Part shown: piece after piece, positions 1 to 8,328 of the stretch
Numbering within the stretch: position 1 is the stretch's first letter
Layout of the letters: every line of letters starts with the position of its first letter
Assembly (NCBI GenBank): GCA_946885605.1
Contig: CAMPGR010000005.1
Span: 1-59,665 of the forward strand
Direction of reading: 5' to 3'
From: an uncultured Pseudomonadota bacterium
GTDB lineage: Bacteria; Pseudomonadota; Gammaproteobacteria; Burkholderiales; SG8-41
DNA length: 59,665 nucleotides
The notes under the pieces: generated by a model
The model's input: only the letters and a program-made list of their open reading frames with translations
Databases searched by the model: none
Told to the model about the DNA's origin: nothing
Position numbers and translations under genes: made by a program

Positions 1-1119
1 CTCTTCCGATTTTGCGAAACAGAAACGCAAAACCTTGTGCGGCGGCGGCTCGCGATAGAACACGGATACCGGTATCGAGGCGATGCCGTATTCGCGGGTG
101 AGCCGGATCGCGAGATCGGCGTCCTTCTCGTCGCTCACCGCATCGTAGCGCAGATTCTGGAAGAAAGTCCCGCGCGAGGGGAGCGGAACGAAGCGCGAGC
201 CCTGCACGCCTTCCAGAAAAAAATCGCGTTTCTTCTGATAGAAGGCGGCAAGCGAAAGATACGCATCCTTGTCCTTCATGTGCTCGGCGAGCGCATATTG
301 CACCGGCCCGTTGGTGACGAACGCATTGAACTGGTGCACCTTGCGAAACTCGGTCATCAGCTCGCGCGGCGCGAGCACGTAGCCGGTCTTCCAGCCGGTC
401 ACATGATAAGTCTTCCCGAAAGACGAGACCACGAAGCTGCGCTCGGCGAGCCCCCGAAAGCGCGCAACACTCTGATGGCGGTGGCCATCGAACACGATGT
501 GCTCGTAAACCTCGTCGCTCACGAGGACGATATCTGTGTCGCGCAACAGGCCTTCGAGCGCCCGCAGGTCCTCGGCGGAGAACACGCTCGCCGTGGGATT
601 GTTCGGCGTGTTGAGGATCATCATGCGGGTTCGCAGCGTGATCGCGCGCTGCACCTCTTCCCAGTCGATGCTGTAATCGGGGAACTTCAACTGCACGTAC
701 ACCGGCTTCCCGCCGGCGACTTCCACCGAAGGCGCATAGCTGTCGTATGCGGGCTCGAAGAGGATCACTTCGTCCCCGGGGCGTATCCACGACGCGATCG
801 CGGTGAAGATGCCGTAGGTTGCGCCGGGGACGATCGTAACCTCGTGCTCGACATCGTAGCGCACGCCGTACAGCGCTTCCGCCTTTTCAGCGACCGCTTC
901 GCGTAGCGCCGGGACGCCGGCCATCGGCGGATACTGGTTGACGCCCGAATTGAGGTACTTGGCGAGGAGCGCGCGCAGCTCGGGCGCGCAGTCGAAGTCG
1001 GGAAAGCCCTGGGACAGATTGATCGCGTTGTGCTCGGCGGCGAGCCGCGACATCACGGTGAATATCGTCGTGCCGACCTGCGGCAGCTTGGATGCGATGG
1101 GACGCGCGTAGGCAGGCAT
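1..1119 (-). CDS. Class I/II PLP aminotransferase, YbdL/KAT-like (3' end cut by window edge)
   Basis: This looks like a fold-type I PLP aminotransferase of the methionine/kynurenine:2-oxo-acid type. It would transfer an amino group from an amino acid (methionine or aromatics in YbdL) to a 2-oxo acid in the cytoplasm. Visible motifs are NLSQGFPDF near the N-terminus, PNNPT in the cofactor domain, DEVYEHIVFD, and the Schiff-base lysine at residue 236 in SSFGKTYHVTGWK. The ATG at 1119 starts MPAYARPIASKLP. The 373 codons present run off the window in frame, and YbdL has about 386 residues, so only the last few are probably missing. Substrate choice within the family is inference. Confidence 0.9.
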   Translation of the reverse strand, partial: MPAYARPIASKLPQVGTTIFTVMSRLAAEHNAINLSQGFPDFDCAPELRALLAKYLNSGVNQYPPMAGVPALREAVAEKAEALYGVRYDVEHEVTIVPGATYGIFTAIASWIRPGDEVILFEPAYDSYAPSVEVAGGKPVYVQLKFPDYSIDWEEVQRAITLRTRMMILNTPNNPTASVFSAEDLRALEGLLRDTDIVLVSDEVYEHIVFDGHRHQSVARFRGLAERSFVVSSFGKTYHVTGWKTGYVLAPRELMTEFRKVHQFNAFVTNGPVQYALAEHMKDKDAYLSLAAFYQKKRDFFLEGVQGSRFVPLPSRGTFFQNLRYDAVSDEKDADLAIRLTREYGIASIPVSVFYREPPPHKVLRFCFAKSEE

Positions 1120-1167
1120 GGGCGGATTTCTCGTTCGCTCCGGGAGCGCGCGTTATTGTAGCAGCGC

Positions 1168-2064
1168 CTAATTTGCGGCGGTCCGGGGCGCTGGCTGCTG
1201 CGCCAGTCGCGTGAACTCCTCTACGTAGTCCTGGATGCGGCCGAGGGCGATCGCGCGCTGGTGCGGCGTCAGCATGCGCTCGAGCTCCACTACCATCTGC
1301 ATGCGCTGTGCGGCCCACTCGCGCGAGCGCCGCTCGTATTCCGGAGCGCGGCCCTTGTCCCATTCGATGAGCCATGTGCGCAACCGCTCCGCAAACACTT
1401 TGGGATCATTGCCTCGCTGGGCGATGAGCGCGAGGAACTCGCGCTGCCGGCGCACGCGGTCTTCGTAGCGCAGCTTCTCGGTTATCGGCAATGCATTCGC
1501 CATGGCGATGATGCGCTGCTCCTGCTCGTGCGAGAGGTTGCCGACCCAGTCGCGCACCTGCTCGAGCGTGCGCCGTGCCCGTGCGCGCTTGATGTCCTCG
1601 TCGGCTCCGTTCAGCCGGTACTCGCGCGCGAAGCGCCGGTTGTCCTTGTCCCATTGCCGTCTCAACGCGTCGAGCTGCGCCGGCGTGATGGTGAAAAGCA
1701 GGGCTGCCGCGTCATCCGCCGCGCGCATGACGATACGCTCGTAGCGTTCCCTGATGCCGTCGACGAACCACTCGACGTCATCCGTGCGGAGCGGTCGCTC
1801 GAGTCGCTTACGAGTCTGTGCCAGGAAAGCCGCATAGCCCGGAAGCTCCTGGTATCGATGCCATTCGTGGAGCCGGTCGAAACGCCGCGCAAACTCGTCC
1901 TTCTGGGCTGCGTCGAGATCGAAATACTCGTTCGCTTTCCACGCCGCATACGTGTCGAGATGACCGTAGCCCAGGCGCATCATGCTGCAGCCTGCGAGGA
2001 CGGCGAGGCACCCCGCGAGGAACACGAAGCGCGCCGCGATACGAAAAGACGGGGAATGTGTCAT
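1168..2064 (-). CDS. DUF6279 family lipoprotein
   Basis: This is a predicted lipoprotein of 298 residues. The chosen ATG (2064) gives MTHSPSFRIAAR, a hydrophobic stretch and the lipobox LAGC at about residues 22-25. A longer frame starts at 2154 but would bury the signal peptide. The mature part begins GYGHLDTYAAWKANEYFDLD and is almost all helical and rich in Arg and Glu. That pattern fits DUF6279 lipoproteins of beta- and gammaproteobacteria, whose function is unknown. It stands alone between the aminotransferase and the GlcG/HbpS-like gene, on the same strand. Confidence 0.8.
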   Translation of the reverse strand: MTHSPSFRIAARFVFLAGCLAVLAGCSMMRLGYGHLDTYAAWKANEYFDLDAAQKDEFARRFDRLHEWHRYQELPGYAAFLAQTRKRLERPLRTDDVEWFVDGIRERYERIVMRAADDAAALLFTITPAQLDALRRQWDKDNRRFAREYRLNGADEDIKRARARRTLEQVRDWVGNLSHEQEQRIIAMANALPITEKLRYEDRVRRQREFLALIAQRGNDPKVFAERLRTWLIEWDKGRAPEYERRSREWAAQRMQMVVELERMLTPHQRAIALGRIQDYVEEFTRLAQQPAPRTAAN

Positions 2065-2196
2065 ATGGGCGGTGAGTCGAGCGCCTGGGAGAGTCGAGCG
2101 GAAGCGCCCCGCCAAAGGACCGCATTTCACGGCTCGAGTTCCTGCAAAGAACAAACGGGGCCGCAGCCCCGTCTGTTTTGCGCGTGCAAGATCGGT

Positions 2197-2682
2197 TTAC
2201 ATCGCGGCAATTCCCGCTTTCGCGCATTGCTCGTCCTGGTCTCCGGTGACGCCGCTGATCCCGATGCCGCCGACGACCCGGCCGCCGACGAAAACCGGCA
2301 GGCCGCCCGGAGAAGCGATGACGCCGGGAAGGGTCATAACGGCCGGGCCGGCCTTGGCGATCGCGTCGGCGAACGCACGGGTCGGGCGCCGATACATGGC
2401 GGCCGCCCGCGCTTTGTCCAGGGCGATCTGCGAGCTTGCCGTCTGCGTGTCGTCGAGCCGCTCGAAGTAGATCAGCAGGCCGTGGTTGTCCACGACCGCT
2501 ACGGCGACGTTCCACTGATTCTTCTGGCATTCGGCGAGCGCTCCGGCGGCCATCTTCTTCGCTGTGGCGAGGTTGACGGGCGCGCCGTACCCCGGCCGCT
2601 TGTCCTGCGCGAATGCCGCAGCCGCGAACACCATTGCAGCGGCGATTGAAAGGACGCGTGACATTCTCTTCATCGTTGACAT
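2197..2682 (-). CDS. Exported GlcG/HbpS-family heme-binding-like protein
   Basis: This 161-residue protein belongs to the GlcG/HbpS family (PF03928). Members bind heme or small ligands, and their cellular role is often unclear. The start at 2682 follows a strong AAGGAGG eight bases upstream and gives a Sec signal peptide ending AAAAFAQ. Family hallmarks are VAVVDNHGLLIYFERLDD, the substrate-like segment SSQIALDKARAAAMYRRPT, and the glycine-rich GGLPVFVGGRVVGGIGISG. It lies 67 bp downstream of the aldo/keto reductase on the same strand, so co-transcription is likely. Heme binding itself is not shown by the sequence. Confidence 0.85.
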   Translation of the reverse strand: MSTMKRMSRVLSIAAAMVFAAAAFAQDKRPGYGAPVNLATAKKMAAGALAECQKNQWNVAVAVVDNHGLLIYFERLDDTQTASSQIALDKARAAAMYRRPTRAFADAIAKAGPAVMTLPGVIASPGGLPVFVGGRVVGGIGISGVTGDQDEQCAKAGIAAM

Positions 2683-2749
2683 GGGGCCTCCTTGGTGGGT
2701 GGTGGAAAGGCGGCCGTTACCTACGCACGGCCGGCTTGCCGCGCAAACG

Positions 2750-3715
2750 TCAAAGACGGGCGAGATATTCCACCATACGTCTGCGGGTCGCCGCATCCGG
2801 CAATCGCCCCATGCCCGCCTGCATGTTGTCCCGTGCATGCGCCGCGCGCCGGGTCGCGGGAATGACGCACGTCACGGCCGGGTGCCCCAGGACGTATTTG
2901 AGGAAAAACTGCGCCCAGCTCGTGCAGTCGAAATCGGCGACCCACGGCGGCAACGGCTTGCCCTTGACCCTGCCGAACAAGCTCGCCTGCGCAAAAGGCC
3001 GGTTGACGATGACCGCGGTCCCGCTCGCCGCGCATGCCGGCAGCAGGCGGTCTTCGGCCTCTCGTTCAGCCATCGAGTAGTTGAACTGCACGAAGTCGTA
3101 TTCGCGCGTCTTCACCAGCCGCTCGAGATCCGGGTGAGCGCCTTCGTGATAGTGTGTGATGCCGATATAGCGGATGCGGCCCGCGGCCTTCCATTCGTGC
3201 AGAGTCCTCACGTGAGTCGCAAGGTCGAGGAGGTTGTGCACCTGCATGAGATCGATGCGTTGTGTGCGCAGCAGCCTGATGGAGTTCTCCATCTGCCGGA
3301 TGCCGGCCTCGCGGCCACGGGTCCACACTTTGGTGGCGAGAAAGAGCTTCGGGTGCAGGTTGAGCTCGGCGGCGAGATCGCCCACGACGCGCTCGGCCTG
3401 GCCGTACATGGGCGAGGAATCGACCACCTTTCCGCCGTGTTCCACGAGCGTGCGCATGACTTCCTTCAAGTCGGCGAGCAGGGGTGAGTTCGGCGCTACG
3501 TCGAAGGTCTGCCAGGTGCCGAGCCCGACGACCGGCAAGGGCTCGCCGCTGCGTGGAATCGGGCGCTCGAGCATGCCGTTCCCTTTTTCACCGGCCGAGT
3601 GGGCAATGTGCGACATGGCGAGAATACCTCCGGCGAGGAGCTTCAGCGTCGTTCGGCGGGGCAGGACCGAGGGTCGTGCACCGTTCCGACGGCGGGAATC
3701 GTTGCAGAAGTTCAT
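2750..3715 (-). CDS. Aldo/keto reductase with Tat-type leader
   Basis: This is a 321-residue NAD(P)H-dependent aldo/keto reductase with a TIM-barrel fold. The catalytic tetrad can be placed: Asp in KVVDSSPMYGQ, Tyr in the same motif, Lys in FLATKVW, and His in DLMQVHN. The N-terminus contains LPRRTTLKLLAGGILAMSH, a twin-arginine-like signal, so the enzyme may be exported folded with its cofactor. The substrate is unknown. The GlcG/HbpS-like gene follows directly, and the selenoprotein operon is transcribed divergently from 3790. Confidence 0.88.
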   Translation of the reverse strand: MNFCNDSRRRNGARPSVLPRRTTLKLLAGGILAMSHIAHSAGEKGNGMLERPIPRSGEPLPVVGLGTWQTFDVAPNSPLLADLKEVMRTLVEHGGKVVDSSPMYGQAERVVGDLAAELNLHPKLFLATKVWTRGREAGIRQMENSIRLLRTQRIDLMQVHNLLDLATHVRTLHEWKAAGRIRYIGITHYHEGAHPDLERLVKTREYDFVQFNYSMAEREAEDRLLPACAASGTAVIVNRPFAQASLFGRVKGKPLPPWVADFDCTSWAQFFLKYVLGHPAVTCVIPATRRAAHARDNMQAGMGRLPDAATRRRMVEYLARL

Positions 3716-3727
3716 GCCCGGGAAAGC

Positions 3728-3757
3728 TTATCACGGCCTCGTGACCTCCGTTAGAAT
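3728..3757 (+). promoter_or_regulatory. Possible sigma-70 promoter of the selenoprotein operon
   Basis: TTATCA at 3728-3733 and TAGAAT at 3752-3757 are separated by 18 bp in the short divergent gap before 3790. The -10 matches five of six consensus bases and the -35 four. This is a weak call from motif inspection only. Confidence 0.35.
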
Positions 3758-3789
3758 CGAACGTCTGACCTGACGTCCGAGGAATCCCG

Positions 3790-5229
3790 ATGATCGCCGA
3801 TGGCCTGGTTGCATTCGTGAAGCGCGCCTGCCCGACGTGCACGTTGATCGAGCCGCAGATGCAGCAGGTGGCGCAGAAGCTGCCGGATTTCAGCGTGGTG
3901 ACGCAGGACGACCCTCGCTTCCCCTCCGGCGTGCAACGCGTCGTCGATGACCGCACACTCGAGCACTCGTGGCGCAACGCGATCGAAGCGACCCCGACCC
4001 TCGTCCGCTTTTCCGGCGGCCGAGAGGTCGAACGCATCGTCGGCTGGGATCGCGAAGGCTGGCGCCGGCTGACCGGCATCGCGAATCTGGGCGCAGATCT
4101 TCCGCCCTTTCGTCCCGGGTGAGGCTCGCTGACACTCGAGCCCGGGGTGGCCGAGAAACTCGAAGCACGCTTTCGCGGCGCCGCGCTGCTCGCCTCGCGC
4201 AAGATCGAGTACGGCGAGCACGACGATCCCGTGGAGATCTGCTACGCGCGTGGCTGGACCGACGGACTGCCGGTCACGCCATCCACTGACGAACGGATCG
4301 CGGGCATGCTGCAAGGCACCTCGCGCGCACCTGAAGAAGTGGTGGGGCGCATTCCCCCCAACCTCGCCGATTGCACTGTGGAGAAGGTGGCGATCAATGC
4401 AGTGCTCGCAGGCTGTCGTCCCGAGTACATGCCGGTGCTGCTCGCCGCCGTGGAGGCGGCGCTCGAGCCGGTCTTCACGCTGCACGGCCTGCTGGCCACG
4501 ACCTACTTTTCCGCGCCGGTCATCATCGTGAACGGTCCCGTTGCGCGAACGATCGGCATGAACGCGGGCTTGAACGCGCTGGGGCAGGGCAATCGCGCGA
4601 ACGCAACGATCGGCCGCGCGTTGAACCTCATCGTGCGCAACGTCGGCGGCGGCCGACCCGGAGAAGCGGACCGCGCCACGCTCGGCGCCCCGAGCAAATA
4701 CACGTTCTGCTTCGCCGAAGACGAGTCCGACGAAACGTGGGAGCCGCTTTCGGTCGCGCGCGGTTTCCCGCGTGGCGCATCGACCGTGACGCTCTTCCAG
4801 GGGCATGGGGTGGAGGCGTTCGTCGATCAGAAATCGCGCACCCCGGAAGCGCTCACCCGCTCGCTCGCGATGTCGCTCGTTAAAATCGGGCATCCCAAGC
4901 TCGTGCAATCGGCGCGCGCGATACTGGTCCTTTCGCCCGAGCACTACGCGATCTATCGCGAAGCGGGCTGGGACAGAAAGCGCATCGAGCGCGCGCTGTA
5001 CGAAGCGACCATACGCCCCGGCAGCGAACTTGTCGCGGGCGTAGATGGCGTCGGCGAAGGCATTGCGGTGAGCCGTGCGGAAGAGCGCGTGCCGAAATTC
5101 CACGAGGATGGCTTGATGATCGTGCGCGCCGGCGGCTCGGCGGGGCTGTTCTCCGCCATCCTTCCGGGATGGCTCGCCGGGCGCAAGCGCGATGAATTGC
5201 AACCCGTCACCAAGGAGGTGCGAGCATGA
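3790..5229 (+). CDS. Candidate selenoprotein: thioredoxin-like domain fused through in-frame UGA to a TDGLPV-type domain
   Basis: I read this as one 479-residue gene with UGA at codon 111 (4120-4122) decoded as selenocysteine. Residues 1-110 form a thioredoxin-like domain with C14-P-T-C17 and the cis-Pro segment ATPTLVRF. The sequence then runs FRPG-U-GSLTLEPG into a domain marked by CYARGWTDGLPVTP, EKVAINAVLAGCRPEYMPVL and VNGPVARTIG. No other stop lies between the halves and they share a frame. The GTG at 4147, the only plausible separate start, has no ribosome site. A SECIS-like hairpin follows the UGA. From memory, homologues carry Cys in a continuous protein here, but that needs a search. 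The start at 3790 has AGGA upstream. It overlaps the UGSC gene by 4 bp. The alternative is two adjacent genes, 3790-4122 and 4147-5229. Confidence 0.72.
4120..4155 (+). promoter_or_regulatory. UGA codon plus bSECIS-like hairpin (thioredoxin fusion)
   Basis: The UGA is at 4120-4122. Downstream, CTCG (4135-4138) and GCC (4140-4142), with A4139 bulged, pair with GGC (4149-4151) and CGAG (4152-4155). This leaves a six-base loop, CGGGGT, at 4143-4148. Exactly 20 nt separate the UGA from the loop and G is the second loop base. Both match the published bacterial SECIS consensus: loop of 3-14 nt, a G in its first two bases, and 16-37 nt from the UGA. Confidence 0.55.
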
Positions 5230-5750
5230 CCACGGAACTCTGGCTCCGCGACCCGACCGCGGAAACGGCGCCGCTCGAGCGCGCGCGGGCGAAACCGCCG
5301 CAATCGCTCGACGGCCTCACGATCGCGCTCTTCGACATCGGCAAGACGAGGAGCGACGAATTTCTCGATCGCGTGGAGGCGCGCTTCGCCGAGCGGAATC
5401 TCAAGGTGAAGCGCTATGCGAAGCCGACCAACGCCAAGGTTGCGCCCGCGGAAGTGATCGATCGCGTGGCAAACGAAGCGGACGTCGTGCTGATCGCGCT
5501 CTCGGATTGAGGGTCCTGCACGTCGTGCAGTCTGCACGACTTGATGACGCTGGATGCGCGCGGCATACCCGGCATATCGGTCGTCACGGCGGAATTCCGC
5601 AACGCGCTGGAGGCGCAATCGAAAGCGCTCGGTTTCGAGCCGGCGGTGCTGTTCGTTCCGCATCCCATCCAGAACCGCACGCCGGACGAGTTGAAAAGAA
5701 TCGCCGACGAGGCGATCGAGCCTGCGCTTAAAATGCTCGTCGCAAGCTGA
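5226..5750 (+). CDS. UGSC family selenoprotein (in-frame UGA at codon 95)
   Basis: The frame starts at ATG 5226, overlaps the previous stop, meets UGA at 5508-5510, and continues open to TGA at 5748-5750. Read through, it gives a 174-residue protein with ALSD-U95-G-S-C98-T-S-C101-SLHD. That is the motif that names the UGSC (seleno)protein family found in environmental genomes. Residues 31-94 resemble a Rossmann-like alternation ending in DVVLIALSD, and the part after U95 continues naturally as GIPGISVVTAEFRNALEAQ. Neither half would be a complete protein. Its biochemical role is unknown; U with two nearby Cys suggests redox chemistry. The Gfo/Idh/MocA gene follows after 24 bp. Confidence 0.85.
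5508..5540 (+). promoter_or_regulatory. UGA codon plus bSECIS hairpin (UGSC gene)
   Basis: The UGA is at 5508-5510. A perfect 8-bp stem, GTCGTGCA at 5522-5529 with TGCACGAC at 5533-5540, closes a three-base loop GTC at 5530-5532. The loop begins with G and lies 19 nt after the UGA. Both agree with the bacterial SECIS consensus for SelB binding. Confidence 0.8.
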
Positions 5751-5774
5751 TATCGGACTTCCAGGGGAACATCG

Positions 5775-6749
5775 ATGCTCAACGCGGCAATCATCGGCCT
5801 CGGCTGGTGGGGAAAGAATCTCGTCAACGCGGTGCAGGGCAAGAGCGATCGCATCCGTTTCGTCCACGGCGTGAGCAAGGAACCGGACACGGTGCGCGAG
5901 CTCGCGGCGACCCACGGGTTTCGGTTGACGACGGAGCTCGACGAAGCGCTGGCCGACCCGCAGGTGGAGGCGGTCGTGCTGGCGACCCCGCATTCGCTGC
6001 ACGCCGACCAGATCGTGCGTGTCGCGGGCGCGGGCAAGCCGGTGTTCTGCGAGAAACCGCTTTCGCTGACACGCCCGGATGCCGAGCGCGCAGTGGCGGC
6101 GACGAAGCGCGCCGGCGTGGCGTTAGGCGTGGGACAGAACAAACGCTTCTGGCCTTCGACACGCGAACTGGTGAGGACCGTGCGCAGCGGAGTCCTGGGC
6201 AAGGTGCTCCACATCGAAGGACACTACAGCAACGAGAACTCGAGCAAGCATTTTTCCGAATGGCGCGCCGATCCTCGCGAGACACCCGGAGCTGGCATGA
6301 CCGGCACCGGCATACATCTGCTCGATGTGTTCAGCGCGCTCGCGGGGCCGGCCTCCGAAGTGACCGCGCAATTCGTATCGACCAAGCCCTCACCTGATCC
6401 GCTCGACACCGTATCAGCGCTGTTCAAGTTCGCAAACGGGATGACGGGCACATTGGGCGCGGTGCGCGCAACGCCGATCTACTGGCGCGTGCACGTCTTC
6501 GGGAGCGAGGGTAACGCGGAGGCGCTCGGCGAGACCGATCTCGTGCTGCGCCTGAAGGGCAGGCAGACGGAAACGCAACGCTTCGAGCCGCTCGATTCCA
6601 TTCGGGCCGAGCTCGAAGCGTTTGCCGATGCGGCGAGCGGCCGCGCGCCCTATCCGATCACGCCGGACGAGATGGTGACGACCGTCGCGACGTTCGAAGC
6701 CGTGACCCAGTCGATCGCGCGCGGCGCCGCAGTCCGTCTCCCGCTTTAG
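5775..6749 (+). CDS. Gfo/Idh/MocA family NAD(P)-dependent oxidoreductase
   Basis: This 324-residue protein has the two-domain layout of Gfo/Idh/MocA dehydrogenases. The N-terminal Rossmann fold contains IIGLGWWGKN, and the catalytic-lysine motif CEKPLS lies near residue 95. The C-terminal half is the alpha/beta substrate domain. The substrate, often a sugar, inositol or related polyol, cannot be assigned. AGGGGAA precedes the ATG at 5775. It sits 24 bp after the UGSC selenoprotein and ends the operon, so it may process the same unknown substrate. Confidence 0.88.
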   Translation: MLNAAIIGLGWWGKNLVNAVQGKSDRIRFVHGVSKEPDTVRELAATHGFRLTTELDEALADPQVEAVVLATPHSLHADQIVRVAGAGKPVFCEKPLSLTRPDAERAVAATKRAGVALGVGQNKRFWPSTRELVRTVRSGVLGKVLHIEGHYSNENSSKHFSEWRADPRETPGAGMTGTGIHLLDVFSALAGPASEVTAQFVSTKPSPDPLDTVSALFKFANGMTGTLGAVRATPIYWRVHVFGSEGNAEALGETDLVLRLKGRQTETQRFEPLDSIRAELEAFADAASGRAPYPITPDEMVTTVATFEAVTQSIARGAAVRLPL

Positions 6750-6758
6750 CTCACTGCG

Positions 6759-8207
6759 TCAGCCGAGCTGCACCGGCACGAAAATCCGCGCGTCGTTCCG
6801 CTGCACGAGCAGCGCCACGACGCCGCCGCTCTTCTCGACGGCCTCGCGCAATTGCTGCGGGTTCTGGATCGGTTTTCCGTTGACGCCCAGTATCACGTCG
6901 CCGGGCCGTATGCCGGCGCGTGCCGCCGGCCCTTGTGCGCTTTCGACCACGACACCGCCTTCGCTTTGAATCTGCTTGCTCTCCTGGGGGGTAAGCGGCC
7001 GCACGGCAACGCCCAGTTTGCCGCCCGATTCGCTGCCCGAGGGTTTTCCGGATGCGACGCGGTCTTCGGTCAGTTCCCCGATCGTGACCGGCAAGCGCAC
7101 GGGCTTACCGTCGCGCCAGACTTCCACTTCGGTTCGGGTCCCCGGCTCCATTGCCGCCACGAGATTGGGCAACTCGTTGGAACGTTCGACTTGCTTCTTG
7201 CCCACTCTCAGAATGATATCGCCGGGCTGGATGCCGGCCTTATCGGCCGGTCCGCCTTTTTCGACCGAGCTCACGATCGCCCCCATCGGTTTGTCGAGAC
7301 CGAAGCTCTTCGCGAGTGCGTGATTCACGTCCTGGATCGTAACCCCGAGGCGCCCGCGCGTCACTCTACCGTAACGCACGAGGTCGTCCCTGACTTCCAT
7401 GGCGACATCGATCGGTATCGCGAACGAAAGCCCCATGTAGCCGCCGGTGCGGCTGTAGATCTGGGAATTGATGCCGATCACTTCACCGTCCACGTTCAAA
7501 AGCGGTCCGCCTGAGTTGCCGGGATTCACCGCCACATCGGTCTGGATGAACGGCACGTAGGTGCTGTCGGGGAGCGCGCGCGATTTTGCGCTCACGATGC
7601 CGGCCGTCACGCTGTTCTCGAAACCGAAAGGCGAGCCGATGGCAGCGACCCAATTACCGACCTTGACCTTCTCGGGATCCCCGACCTTCACCGCGGGCAA
7701 GCCCGAAGCTTCGATCTTCAGCGTGGCGATATCGCTGCGGGGATCGCTGCCCACGATCTTCGCCTTGAACTCGCGGCGATCGGTGAGCCGCACGGTCACC
7801 TCGGTCGCGCCTTGCACCACGTGCGCATTGGTGAGGATGTAGCCGTCTTCGCTGATGATGAAGCCCGAACCGAGACCCGTAGTGGGCGAGGGCTGTGGCA
7901 TGTCGAAAGGGATGCCGAAACGCTTGAAGAACTCGAAGAAGGGGTCGTTTTCGAGACCCGGGGGTATGCCGGGCGCCTGGCTCGATCCGTTCTGCGGTGT
8001 GCGCACGGTCGTTACGTTCACAACGGCCGGTCCCACTCGTTCGACCAAAGCCGAAAAATCGGGAAGGGCGCGGGTCGGCGGCGCGGTCGCCGTGGCCTGT
8101 GCGGCCGGGCTTGCACTGGCCGGGATTACGGGAAGCGCGCTAACCGACCAGGCAGCGAGCGCAGCCGCCATAAGCCTCGCGTAAACGCGTGTCATGGATG
8201 TTCGCAT
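6759..8207 (-). CDS. HtrA/DegP-type periplasmic serine protease (paralogue 1)
   Basis: This 482-residue Do-family protease/chaperone acts on misfolded periplasmic proteins. A Sec signal peptide ends near SASPAA. The trypsin-like domain shows H129 in TNAHVV, D159 in SDIATLK and S232 in NPGNSGGP. Two PDZ domains follow, at about residues 285-370 and 395-480, with GIQPGDIILRVG and GIRPGDVILGVNG. AGGAGG lies seven bases before the ATG at 8207. It is next to a close paralogue in the same orientation, and the catalytic residues have the same numbering in both. A sigma-E-like promoter lies upstream. Confidence 0.95.
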   Translation of the reverse strand: MRTSMTRVYARLMAAALAAWSVSALPVIPASASPAAQATATAPPTRALPDFSALVERVGPAVVNVTTVRTPQNGSSQAPGIPPGLENDPFFEFFKRFGIPFDMPQPSPTTGLGSGFIISEDGYILTNAHVVQGATEVTVRLTDRREFKAKIVGSDPRSDIATLKIEASGLPAVKVGDPEKVKVGNWVAAIGSPFGFENSVTAGIVSAKSRALPDSTYVPFIQTDVAVNPGNSGGPLLNVDGEVIGINSQIYSRTGGYMGLSFAIPIDVAMEVRDDLVRYGRVTRGRLGVTIQDVNHALAKSFGLDKPMGAIVSSVEKGGPADKAGIQPGDIILRVGKKQVERSNELPNLVAAMEPGTRTEVEVWRDGKPVRLPVTIGELTEDRVASGKPSGSESGGKLGVAVRPLTPQESKQIQSEGGVVVESAQGPAARAGIRPGDVILGVNGKPIQNPQQLREAVEKSGGVVALLVQRNDARIFVPVQLG

Positions 8208-8267
8208 CCTCTATCCTCCTGCGTGAGAAATGCCTCTATCGGAACGGGCTCCGGGGCAATTGCGTCC

Positions 8268-8294
8268 TTTGACCATCCCAAGGAAAAAAAAGTT
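8268..8294 (-). promoter_or_regulatory. Sigma-E/AlgU-like promoter of HtrA paralogue 1
   Basis: On the minus strand, AACTT (8294-8290) is followed after 17 bp by TCAAA (8272-8268). This resembles the extracytoplasmic stress consensus GAACTT-N16/17-TCnnA. It lies about 60 bp before the start at 8207. Confidence 0.5.
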
Positions 8295-8328
8295 GTCTGC
8301 ACCCAGGAGGCGCGCTCGCAAGGCATGT

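Noticed and set aside
37..906. 289-residue plus-strand frame over the aminotransferase
   Set aside because: It lies opposite the well-supported PLP aminotransferase, has no family pattern and is rich in Arg and His as expected for a shadow of GC-rich coding.
1261..2649. 462-residue plus-strand frame
   Set aside because: It overlaps the DUF6279 and GlcG/HbpS genes in the opposite sense and shows no domain.
4123..4142. Alternative hairpin GGCTCG/CGAGCC next to the UGA
   Set aside because: The stem is perfect (6 bp) but its loop starts only six bases after the UGA, too close for a bacterial SECIS.
4147..5229. Separate gene starting at GTG 4147
   Set aside because: No ribosome site, same frame as the upstream thioredoxin domain and a fitting SECIS-like hairpin favour one gene read through UGA. 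It remains the fallback.
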